Origin: Vulcanimicrobiota bacterium
GTDB taxonomy: Bacteria > Vulcanimicrobiota > Vulcanimicrobiia > Vulcanimicrobiales > Vulcanimicrobiaceae
Direction of reading: 5' to 3'
DNA: 64,000 bases
Assembly: GCA_027452165.1 (NCBI GenBank)
Contig: DAIDGX010000018.1
Coordinates: 1 to 64,000 of the forward strand
In this document: in pieces, positions 16,400 through 23,788 of the stretch
How positions within the stretch are numbered: position 1 is the first letter of the stretch
Layout of the letters: each line of letters starts with the position of its first letter
Program-made: the position numbers and the translations under genes
Notes under the pieces: model-generated
Told to the model about the DNA's origin: nothing
The model's input: only the letters and a program-made list of their open reading frames with translations
Databases searched by the model: none

Positions 16400-19060
16400 A
16401 TGCACGTCCTTCGCACTCGCGTCGCAGGAGCTCTCTTAGGCTGCGTCGCTGCCTTCGCGCTCGGCATCGCGCCGGCGCTCGCAACCCCAACCCTCTCACT
16501 TTCCGGCGTTTTTGTCACGAAGTCGACGCACGCGCGCATCCCGAATGCGCAAGTGCTGCTCGTGAGCGCTAACGGCCAGCGCATCTATCGCGCCACGACC
16601 GATGCAACCGGAAGTTTTCGCTTCGGTGCCGTGCCTGCGGGCGCGTACCGCGTGGAAACGCAGACGACGGCGTTCTACACGATGCCCCTGCCGGTCGAGC
16701 TGACGGCAAAAGATATTCGTTTGACGATCGAGGGCATTCGTACGATCGCGGCGATCGTGGTCTCGGCGCCGCGCCGGCTCGCCCCTGGAAAATCGGAGTT
16801 GTATCACACGGCGCAAACGCAAGTCGTACTCGACAAGAACATCATTCAGGCTCAGGCGCCGCTCGCCGGCTCGGAACAGCTGCTTGCGGCGGCCCCAGGC
16901 GTCATGCAGGCGAGCTACGGATCGACGGGCGCGGCCAAGGGCATGATCAGCCTTCGTGGCTTCAAGCAAGGCTGGGCGAATCAAGCGGGTGTAGTCGATG
17001 ACGGCCTCTTCGGCGTGACGCTCAACGGCGTGTACCTAAACAATCCGCAGACCGGTATTTGGGAACCCGATGAGGTTCCCGATCTCTCCATCATCTCCGG
17101 GTCACGTGTAACTTTCGGTCCGGGCGATGCCGCCACGCGCACGTTCGATAGCATGGGTGGAACGGTTGACTTTTACACGATTCTTCCGAGCAAGACGTCG
17201 AGCTTTCGCGCGAGCGGCACGACCGGAAGTTTCGGCGGCGAAGGTTATCACTTCGACTTCAGTCGCGCGCTCTCGTCGCACTGGAGCATGCTGGTTGCGC
17301 AGGGGCGAACCTTCACGCAAGGCTTCCGCGACATCGTGGGTTCGGGTCACAGCGCGCCCGGCTCGACGTATGGGAGCTTCGCGGAATTTCAGGATCTCTT
17401 TGCGCGCGGCTCGCTCCTCTTCTTTGGATATTCTGCGGCGGGCGTCGATTATCGCCCGAACCTCGTTCCGGTGACGCCGCTCGCCGGTCCCAACGGCCAG
17501 GTGGTCACGGTCAATGGCTTCGACAATCAAGGCAATCCGATTGCGGGTGCGGCGTACAGTCAGGCCACTACGGGGTTCTACTCGGCTCTGCCGATGTCGG
17601 TCTGGCAGAAGACCGATACCAACGCAACGCGTCTTGCTGCGGTCGATCTTACGTACGATACCGGCTATGGATCGTATCTGACCAATCAATTGTGGTATCG
17701 TCGAGGTGACCGCTTGCACGTCAAAAACTTCAATTTTGACCAAGCGAATAACACGTCACGCTACGAATACAACAACCCGTTCTCGACCGCGTTCGGCGAT
17801 ACGTTTACCTATCATCTCGCGCACGGGCCGCACGACTTTGCGTTCGGAGCGAACCTGCTTTACTCGCACTACAACACCCGTAATGCATTCTGGAACAGCG
17901 ACGTGACGCAGAGCGCGCCGAACCCACCCACCTCGATCGAGGCGCCGTCGAATTTCCGGAGCAACGATTTCTGGATGGCAGATGTAGCATTCTTCGCGCA
18001 GGACACCGTGCATCTGAATGAGCGCACGAACTTCGTCATGGGGGCGCGCGCGGTTGCGCTCAACACGAGCTTCGTCAACAATGGCCTCGTAGCGTTTTCG
18101 GCCTGCGCGAATCCCGCGTCGGTCTGCTACGGCAACAACCACACGACGCAACCGAACTCGGTCACCAGCTTCCATGCAATCGAACCGTCGTTCTCGCTGC
18201 GCTACGCCATCTCGCGCGATCTCGCCGGATACGTGTCGTATGGTCGCGGCATTCGTAACCCGCAGACCTCGCCGGGCGGCCCCTACCAGCGTGTCTCGGT
18301 CGAGGGATTGCAGCCCGAAGCGACCGACGATACCGAGGGCGGCGTGAAATACTACCATCGCATGGTCGGTAGCAATCTCGACGGATCGCCGCGTGAGGAC
18401 TCGGCAACGTTCGGATTGTTCCAGAGCACGCTCTTGAACCAGAATATTCCGATCACCACCGGTCAGGGCCTCAAGGTGTCGTCGGCTACGGGAAGTTCGC
18501 ACTATGCAGGGTTGACGTTCGCCTTTAACGCCGACGTCGCACCGGCGCTCCAAATGTTCGGCAGTTGGTCGGTCACCCACGCGATCTTCAGTAACTATAC
18601 CGTGCCGGGTGTGGGATCATATGCGGGTCTTCCGGTCACGCAGACGCCGACCAATACCGGAAACCTTGGCCTCGTGGCCTCGTTCCACGCGGGAAGTAAT
18701 CTGGTGACGGCGCGAGCGTGGGATCAGTACGTCGGCGCGCAGCCGCTCTGGGACAACTCGGGAACCTCGACGCTCAATCCCGGGTACCAAGGACCCGATC
18801 TGCTCGGGCGCACGATCCCGTCGTACAACCTCGTCAACGGTTCGCTCTCGTTCCATGTCGGTTCGAAGCGCGATCCGCTAACCTTGAGCCTGAGCTCAAC
18901 CAATCTGTTCAACCGCAAGTACAACGTGTTCGAATACCTGACGTCCGGTGCGTACTTTGCCGGCGGTGTCGGTCAGGGGACAAACTATGGCGCGGGTCAG
19001 CTCCTGGCTGATCCGGGCCCGCCGCGCGAAGTGCAGTTCACGATCTCTGTCGGGAGATAG
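16400..19060 (+). CDS. TonB-dependent outer-membrane receptor
   Basis: 886 residues: signal peptide (to about 27, ALGIAPALA), a carboxypeptidase-regulatory-like beta domain (about 30-110), a plug domain (about 130-250, with the GMISLRGF and VDDGLFGVTLNGVYLNN segments) and a long 22-strand-type barrel. The fold takes up large substrates such as siderophores, B12 or glycans with energy from TonB. No TonB box can be assigned with certainty. It sits opposite a VIT1-type iron or manganese transporter, which suggests but does not prove a metal-chelate substrate. No TonB/ExbBD genes are near. Confidence 0.9.
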   Translation: MHVLRTRVAGALLGCVAAFALGIAPALATPTLSLSGVFVTKSTHARIPNAQVLLVSANGQRIYRATTDATGSFRFGAVPAGAYRVETQTTAFYTMPLPVELTAKDIRLTIEGIRTIAAIVVSAPRRLAPGKSELYHTAQTQVVLDKNIIQAQAPLAGSEQLLAAAPGVMQASYGSTGAAKGMISLRGFKQGWANQAGVVDDGLFGVTLNGVYLNNPQTGIWEPDEVPDLSIISGSRVTFGPGDAATRTFDSMGGTVDFYTILPSKTSSFRASGTTGSFGGEGYHFDFSRALSSHWSMLVAQGRTFTQGFRDIVGSGHSAPGSTYGSFAEFQDLFARGSLLFFGYSAAGVDYRPNLVPVTPLAGPNGQVVTVNGFDNQGNPIAGAAYSQATTGFYSALPMSVWQKTDTNATRLAAVDLTYDTGYGSYLTNQLWYRRGDRLHVKNFNFDQANNTSRYEYNNPFSTAFGDTFTYHLAHGPHDFAFGANLLYSHYNTRNAFWNSDVTQSAPNPPTSIEAPSNFRSNDFWMADVAFFAQDTVHLNERTNFVMGARAVALNTSFVNNGLVAFSACANPASVCYGNNHTTQPNSVTSFHAIEPSFSLRYAISRDLAGYVSYGRGIRNPQTSPGGPYQRVSVEGLQPEATDDTEGGVKYYHRMVGSNLDGSPREDSATFGLFQSTLLNQNIPITTGQGLKVSSATGSSHYAGLTFAFNADVAPALQMFGSWSVTHAIFSNYTVPGVGSYAGLPVTQTPTNTGNLGLVASFHAGSNLVTARAWDQYVGAQPLWDNSGTSTLNPGYQGPDLLGRTIPSYNLVNGSLSFHVGSKRDPLTLSLSSTNLFNRKYNVFEYLTSGAYFAGGVGQGTNYGAGQLLADPGPPREVQFTISVGR

Positions 19061-19080
19061 ACACGGTGCTCGGCGTATGG

Positions 19081-19111
19081 CGGCTGCGCTCAATTCGATC
19101 GAGCGCAGCCG
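19081..19111. terminator. Hairpin between convergent genes
   Basis: Perfect 11-bp stem (19081-19091 with 19101-19111) with a 9-base loop, 20 bases after the TonB receptor stop and 39 bases before the arsC stop. It lacks a T-run, so it is either a weak bidirectional terminator or an mRNA 3'-end stabiliser. Confidence 0.5.
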
Positions 19112-19149
19112 TCATGCGCACGGCTTGCGATTGGTTTTCCGCCTCGCGC

Positions 19150-19551
19150 TCAGTTGGTCGTCAGTAAGCGCTCGGCGAGCGCGCGTGCTTTCGTTTTGAC
19201 GAGATCGCGAATCTCACGCACGCGTTCCGGCGGCTGTCCCTTGGGATCGGGAAGTCCCCAATCATCGTCGATGCGAGGTACGCCTTGCACGTCGCAGCCC
19301 ATCGTGATGATCAGATGCGCACGTGCGGCGAGCGACGGATCGATCAGCTTCGGGCGTGCGGCCAAGATATCGATTCCATCCTCGGCCATCGCGGCGACGA
19401 CTCCGGCGTTCGGCACGTCGGCCGCCTCGGTTCCGGCCGATGCGATCTCGAGCACGTCGCCCGCGAAATGGCGCAGATAGGCTTCGGCCATTTGGCTGCG
19501 TCCGGTGTTGTGACGGCAGACGAAGAGCACGAGCGGTTTAGCTGATGTCAT
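19150..19551 (-). CDS. arsC: Arsenate reductase, LMW-phosphatase-like (thioredoxin type)
   Basis: 133 residues of the low-molecular-weight protein tyrosine phosphatase fold. The CX5R loop is CRHNTGR at 12-18, followed by S-Q-M-AEAY typical of ArsC. The later DDWGLPDPKGQ provides the Asp-Pro loop, and a second Cys (TMGCDVQ) fits the redox relay of thioredoxin-coupled ArsC. It reduces arsenate to arsenite in the cytoplasm. There is no arsR, arsB or acr3 in the adjacent genes, so export must be encoded elsewhere. Inverted repeats directly upstream look like an ArsR operator. A protein tyrosine phosphatase role is less likely given the CRHNTGRS loop. Confidence 0.87.
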   Translation of the reverse strand: MTSAKPLVLFVCRHNTGRSQMAEAYLRHFAGDVLEIASAGTEAADVPNAGVVAAMAEDGIDILAARPKLIDPSLAARAHLIITMGCDVQGVPRIDDDWGLPDPKGQPPERVREIRDLVKTKARALAERLLTTN

Positions 19552-19578
19552 GTGAGGCTCCCGGCAGGGTGGCGATGC

Positions 19579-19614
19579 ATCGATACTAGTCGATATTATG
19601 CGCCTGTATCGATG
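19579..19614 (-). promoter_or_regulatory. Candidate ArsR-type operator upstream of arsC
   Basis: Two nested inverted repeats lie 28 bases before the arsC start: ATCGA-TACTAG-TCGAT at 19579-19594, and CATCGATAC (19578-19586) with GTATCGATG (19606-19614). ATCGA/TCGAT dyads resemble known ArsR/SmtB operators. The regulator itself is not in this window. Confidence 0.45.
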
Positions 19615-19623
19615 TCTGTCAAT

Positions 19624-21759
19624 CTATGGGCCCGTGCTTGTGGTGTTGCTCGCGATGAGGCGCGCGTAGTGGGCGCTTGCCTCGGTGGGCTTGCGGGCGA
19701 GGGCGGGATCGGTGTCGAGATCGATGTGAAAGAGCCCGAAGTCGCTGTTGTCATCGAAGGCAAGCCCCCATTCACGATTCGACGTGATGCTCCAACACAG
19801 GTATGCCGCAATAGGGACGCCATGCTCGGCCGCGCGCCGTACCTCGCGGACATGCGCTTCCAGATACGCTGCGCGCGTGAAGCCGTCGGCCTCGGTAACG
19901 CAGCCGTTTTCGATCACGATGATCGGCTTGTCCGGAAATTCTTGCGACTGTTCGCGCAAGATCATCTCGAGCGCGCTCGGCCACACGGGCGCGCTCGAAT
20001 ATTTGAATTGTGATGCGGCGCTCAAACGATGCAATTCGTCGGGCCAGAATGAGGGAACGCCCCAATAGTAGTCGAGTCCGACGTAGTCGAGCGTTCCCAC
20101 GCATTCGGGCGGGCACAAGAAGGCGGGGAGCTTTCCGGCCATGCCAAGATTCCACCAATTCGTGCCGAGCAGCGTGCCGAAAATCGCAATCGACTTGCGT
20201 AGGGCGAACAGCGCTTGCAGCCACGAACGCGTTGCTTGGAAGCGCTTGTCGCCATGGAGCGGCACAAATTCCACGCGGCTTGAATCGCCAAAGATGCGCT
20301 GCGCTATGCGACGCGCGATCTCGGCCTCGAGTCCCGTGTAACGCTGTGCGTCGTTCGTTGCCTCGCACAACGTTGCGACGCCCGGATGCACGCCGACGCG
20401 CAGCTTGCCGCGCTTGCGAATGCGGATCACCGAGCGGTCCATATGCGGCACGTCGTCCGGAACATCGTTCTCTTCGGCGCGTCCGATATCGGCGAGGGTC
20501 CGGCGATTGGCAACCTGCGGAAGGTCGGGCCGCTCGCGTTTGAGCTCGCGCAGGACGTGATCGACGACGTTGAGCAACGTTCGCGCGCCGAATGGCATCG
20601 CCACGGCAAAGTGCTGCTCGGGTGCAGGCAGCCGTTCGAGCGTGAAACCATCTCGAACAAGCGGCTGCAAAACTACGTCGTCGTCAAAGATCGCGTCGAT
20701 GTCGCCTGCACGCAGCGCTTGTGCAGCGTGGGTGGCATCGGCAAAGAACTGCAATCGTGCATCCGGGAAGAACGCGCTCGCGATGCGGGCCGGTAACATA
20801 TCGGAAACCACGCCGATGCGCCCGTCCCACGCCGTATGGTTCTCAGGCATCGGCTTCGCCGCATTGCGTAGAAGACAGAGGTGAGCAGTGAAATATGGTT
20901 CCGAGAACATCGTCGTTGCTTCGCGCTCTGGCGTCATCGTGAGCTGCGCGATCGAACAATCGACGCGTCCGCCTTCGAGCAGCCAGGTTTGCGAGAGGCG
21001 CGCTGCGTGACGCCGGATCTGCTCTGGCGAGGTAACGTGGGTCGCTTGCCGATCGACGATGCGCTGTAACCATCGCGGCAAACCGAGCACAAGCGGATTC
21101 GCTCCAACGCGCGCGTCGGGTCGTCGCTTGCGGATCGCCTCGCGCGATTGCGCGTGCGCGCGGAAGAGGTTCGGTATGAGTGCGAGCACGTCGTCCATCT
21201 GGCGATCGCTCGTCATGTAGGGCGGCTGTCCGGGCGGCATGGCATAGCTGCGCATCCAGAAGCCGCGAATCCAGCCGTACACAAGTTGGTTGGGCTCATT
21301 GAGGGTTACATAGTAGTCGATCAGATCGCCCAAGCGATCGGCGACGATCGCCGCGAACGCCGCCATGCGCTGCGGATATGCGGGATCGAGCAGGCTTGCT
21401 CCGTTGCCGGCGCTTTGAACGTGTAGCGGCCAGGTGTTGTGCACAAGGGTGACCACGGTCTGCATTCCGGCGCCGCGTATCGCTTGCAATACCTCGCGGT
21501 AGTGCGTGAACGCATCGTCATCCCAGCGACCCGGCTCGGGCTCCAGGCGTGCCCACGACAATGAGAGCCGAAAGATCGTGCAACCGAGCGAGCGCGCAAG
21601 TTCCACGTCTTCAGGGTAGCGGTTCCAAAAGTCCGTCGCTCGTCCACGCGGCACGAGGCCGCGAACCCGCTCCCACGCGTCGCGAACGTCGTCGCGCCCG
21701 TCATACGCTTCGCATTGGTGGTCGGCTGTAGCAACGCCGAAACGAATCGAATCGCCCAT
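19624..21759 (-). CDS. GH1 glycosidase with inserted, circularly permuted solute-binding (SBP_bac_3) domain
   Basis: 711 residues in one open frame. GH1 part 1 (1-258) has GVATADHQCEA, RLSLSWARLEPEPG and the acid/base TLNEP at 152-156. GH1 part 2 (515-711) has LDYVGLDYYWG, the nucleophile motif VIENG (Glu617) and WSITSNREWG near 656. Between them lies a type-3 solute-binding domain in the wrong order: its C-terminal portion first (260-408, LEGGRVDCSIAQLTMTPERE and FSEPYFTA), then an acidic linker, then its N-terminal portion (440-514, IRKRGKLRVGV and YTGLEAEIARRIAQRIFGD). Both GH1 catalytic residues are intact. No signal peptide is seen, so it is probably cytoplasmic. I chose ATG 21759 directly before the first barrel strand. 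Likely a beta-glycosidase, possibly gated by a small ligand. Confidence 0.85.
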   Translation of the reverse strand: MGDSIRFGVATADHQCEAYDGRDDVRDAWERVRGLVPRGRATDFWNRYPEDVELARSLGCTIFRLSLSWARLEPEPGRWDDDAFTHYREVLQAIRGAGMQTVVTLVHNTWPLHVQSAGNGASLLDPAYPQRMAAFAAIVADRLGDLIDYYVTLNEPNQLVYGWIRGFWMRSYAMPPGQPPYMTSDRQMDDVLALIPNLFRAHAQSREAIRKRRPDARVGANPLVLGLPRWLQRIVDRQATHVTSPEQIRRHAARLSQTWLLEGGRVDCSIAQLTMTPEREATTMFSEPYFTAHLCLLRNAAKPMPENHTAWDGRIGVVSDMLPARIASAFFPDARLQFFADATHAAQALRAGDIDAIFDDDVVLQPLVRDGFTLERLPAPEQHFAVAMPFGARTLLNVVDHVLRELKRERPDLPQVANRRTLADIGRAEENDVPDDVPHMDRSVIRIRKRGKLRVGVHPGVATLCEATNDAQRYTGLEAEIARRIAQRIFGDSSRVEFVPLHGDKRFQATRSWLQALFALRKSIAIFGTLLGTNWWNLGMAGKLPAFLCPPECVGTLDYVGLDYYWGVPSFWPDELHRLSAASQFKYSSAPVWPSALEMILREQSQEFPDKPIIVIENGCVTEADGFTRAAYLEAHVREVRRAAEHGVPIAAYLCWSITSNREWGLAFDDNSDFGLFHIDLDTDPALARKPTEASAHYARLIASNTTSTGP

Positions 21760-21817
21760 CCTCGCGCAATGCGGTGCGCGCAGGGAGCATACCTTCGCTG
21801 GAGCGAACGCGCCTGCT

Positions 21818-22552
21818 ATGAGATTTGCGAAGAAAACGTGCGTCGTAACGGGTGGCGGCTCGGGCATCGGCCGCGCAACGTGCTTGCAGATGGCGCGCGA
21901 GGGTGCGCAGGTGGTGGTGGCCGATTTGCAACTCGCCGCGGCGCAAGCAACCGTCGCAACGATCGAAGCCGCAGCGGGCGTCGCGATCGCCGTGCAGGTG
22001 GACGTGGGCAATTCGGATCAGGTGCAGGCCGTGATCAACGCCGCCGTCGCGCGTTTCGGATCGATCGACGCGATCGTGAACGATGCCGCGATGATGAGCT
22101 TTACGCCGATTGTGGACATTGCCGAAGCCGATTTCTTCCACGTGATCGGTACCAATCTCGGATCGGTCTTTCTCTTCACGAAGTATGGCGTTCCGCATAT
22201 GCCCGCAGGTGGCGCGATCGTGAACCTGAGTTCGGTGCACGCCCACGCCACCACAGCGAACGTGGTGCCCTACGCCTCGTCGAAAGGCGCGATCGAAGCC
22301 TTCACCCGCGGCGCCGCAATCGAACTGGCATCGCGCAAGATCCGCATCAACGCGATCGCACCGGGCGCCGTGGATACCCCGATGCTATGGAACAATCCAA
22401 ACGTCAAGAGCGGCGTGGAAAAGGTGCAGGGAGCGATCGGCAAGCCCGAAGAGCTTGCTGCGGCGATCTGCTTCCTTGCCTCCGATGAGTCCTCGTTCGT
22501 CAACGGCACGACGCTCGTTGTCGACGGCGGGCGCCTGGATGCTTTAGCCTAA
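21818..22552 (+). CDS. SDR family NAD(P)-dependent oxidoreductase
   Basis: 244 residues, a classical short-chain dehydrogenase/reductase with a Rossmann fold. Cofactor motif TGGGSGIG at 11-18; Asp at the end of the second strand (VVVADLQ) suggests NAD rather than NADP. The usual NNAG is NDAA here. Catalytic Ser in NLSSVHAH, and YASSK (Tyr/Lys) near 148-152. C-terminal PGAVDTPM and the ending NGTTLVVDGGR are typical of 3-oxoacyl-ACP reductase/sugar dehydrogenase-like members. The substrate is unknown. It is divergent from the GH1-SBP gene (58 bp between starts), so a role in sugar metabolism is possible but unproven. Confidence 0.88.
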   Translation: MRFAKKTCVVTGGGSGIGRATCLQMAREGAQVVVADLQLAAAQATVATIEAAAGVAIAVQVDVGNSDQVQAVINAAVARFGSIDAIVNDAAMMSFTPIVDIAEADFFHVIGTNLGSVFLFTKYGVPHMPAGGAIVNLSSVHAHATTANVVPYASSKGAIEAFTRGAAIELASRKIRINAIAPGAVDTPMLWNNPNVKSGVEKVQGAIGKPEELAAAICFLASDESSFVNGTTLVVDGGRLDALA

Positions 22553-22558
22553 CGTCCC

Positions 22559-22996
22559 TCAGCGCGCGCGAACGATCGTACCATCGTCGTACCGGATGGC
22601 GTTCACCGCGCAGGTGATACGCGTGGGTGGACTGTCTTGGCTCCACTCGGAGAGGTTAATCGAGCTTGAGCTTGCGCCCGGTGCCAAGTTCACGTCCGCG
22701 ATGTTCGTGTGGACCGACGCCACTTCGTTGAACGCGTCGTAGAAGGTGAACGTGAAACGCAGCGCGGTGATCGGGCGTGAGGCGGTATTGGTGACGTTGA
22801 GCGCATGGTGTACGAGCGTGAGCCCGTGCGACGCCCGTCCGTCGGAGTAGCAGCCATCGATCAGCACGGGAAGCGACGACTTTACCGGAATCGACGTAAT
22901 GTGTGACGCCGAACTGAGATCGAGGTCGCCATCTCCCGCAAGCGCCGGTGCGGCGAGCGAAACGAGTAACGTTGATACCAGGAATATACGGTACAT
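22559..22996 (-). CDS. Small secreted protein of unknown function
   Basis: 145 residues. MYRIFLVSTLLVSLAAPALAGDGD is a clear signal peptide cleaved near 20. The mature part is a beta-rich, possibly Ig-like domain (LVHHALNVTNTASRPITALRFTFTFYDAFNEV) with two cysteines (near 49 and 131) that could form a disulphide. The strand pattern resembles extracytoplasmic proteins that modulate membrane or wall interactions, but I recognise no family. ATG 22996 has GGAGGGG 5 bases upstream. It is convergent with the SDR gene (6-base gap) and lies downstream of nrtR on the same strand. Confidence 0.7.
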   Translation of the reverse strand: MYRIFLVSTLLVSLAAPALAGDGDLDLSSASHITSIPVKSSLPVLIDGCYSDGRASHGLTLVHHALNVTNTASRPITALRFTFTFYDAFNEVASVHTNIADVNLAPGASSSSINLSEWSQDSPPTRITCAVNAIRYDDGTIVRAR

Positions 22997-23077
22997 CCAA
23001 GCCCCTCCTCGCCGTATGAACGTATATGGGTGTTGAAGCGTTCCAACGCATCTGCCGGTACCGCTTCCCAAAACGAG

Positions 23078-23788
23078 TTAGCGTTCCGCCTTCTTAAAGC
23101 AATAGAGCGCAGCGGGACGATACGCCGTGCCACTGCGGCGCTGGCCGGTGTCCTCGATAAGGCCCGACGCGAGCATTTTGCGGCGGAACGAGTCTTTATT
23201 GAGTTTGCGCCCGAGTACGGCTTCGTGAATGTGTTGGAGTTCGAAAAGCGTGAATTCATCGGCAAGGAGCTCGAAGCCAATTGGTGCGTAGTTCAGCTTG
23301 CCGCGAATTCGCTGAAGCGCCATCCCGATTATGCGGCCGTGATCGAATCCGAGCTTGAGCGCCTTTCCGGCTTCGTTTCGCACGGCAATACCGTCGTCGG
23401 TAGCTGAGGCGTCGATCCGTGCGATCACTGCATCCTTGTTTCGCGCGACCGCGGTGGCAAAGCGACCTTCGGGAACGAGGGCGTAGTAGGCGACGCTCAC
23501 GATGCGGCCTCGCGGGTCGCGGTTGAGATCACCGAACGTGAAGAGTTGCTCGACGAATACGTCTCCTACTATGGCAGCTTTTGTTCTTAGCGCACGCGCC
23601 GCCGCCGCGTCGAGCGTTTCATCGCGTCCAACAAAGACACCGGGGAGCGCCCAGGTATCTTTGAACGGCTCCTCGTCTCGTTGTGCTAGCAAAGTGACCA
23701 ACGATCCGTCGGATCTAATCGAAAGTAGTACGACGTCCACCGTAACCTCGGGAAGAAACGTCTTCGCGAAATCCTGGCTGTCCATCAA
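23078..23788 (-). CDS. nrtR: NrtR-type transcriptional regulator of NAD metabolism (degenerate Nudix + winged helix)
   Basis: 236 residues. An N-terminal Nudix fold (about 15-145) is followed by a C-terminal winged-helix domain (about 165-236, LADEFTLFELQHIHEAVLGRKLNKDSFRRKML). The Nudix box is broken: where active enzymes have REL-x-EE the sequence has RALRTK, so it should bind but not hydrolyse ADP-ribose-type ligands, as in known NrtR repressors. NrtR proteins repress NAD synthesis and salvage genes and are released by ADP-ribose. Its ATG overlaps the nadV stop, making nadM-nadV-nrtR an autoregulated operon. Confidence rests on both the fold order and the gene context. Confidence 0.88.
   Translation of the reverse strand: MMDSQDFAKTFLPEVTVDVVLLSIRSDGSLVTLLAQRDEEPFKDTWALPGVFVGRDETLDAAAARALRTKAAIVGDVFVEQLFTFGDLNRDPRGRIVSVAYYALVPEGRFATAVARNKDAVIARIDASATDDGIAVRNEAGKALKLGFDHGRIIGMALQRIRGKLNYAPIGFELLADEFTLFELQHIHEAVLGRKLNKDSFRRKMLASGLIEDTGQRRSGTAYRPAALYCFKKAER

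Noticed and set aside
20200-21000. Assembly chimera as the explanation for the GH1-SBP gene
   Set aside because: Cannot be excluded without reads, but two random joins keeping one frame, with the insert itself open across the joined SBP termini and both catalytic residues intact, are unlikely.
21760-22011. An 84-codon N-terminal extension of the GH1-SBP protein
   Set aside because: It overlaps the divergent SDR gene, is Ala/Cys/Thr-rich shadow sequence and lies before the natural first GH1 strand.
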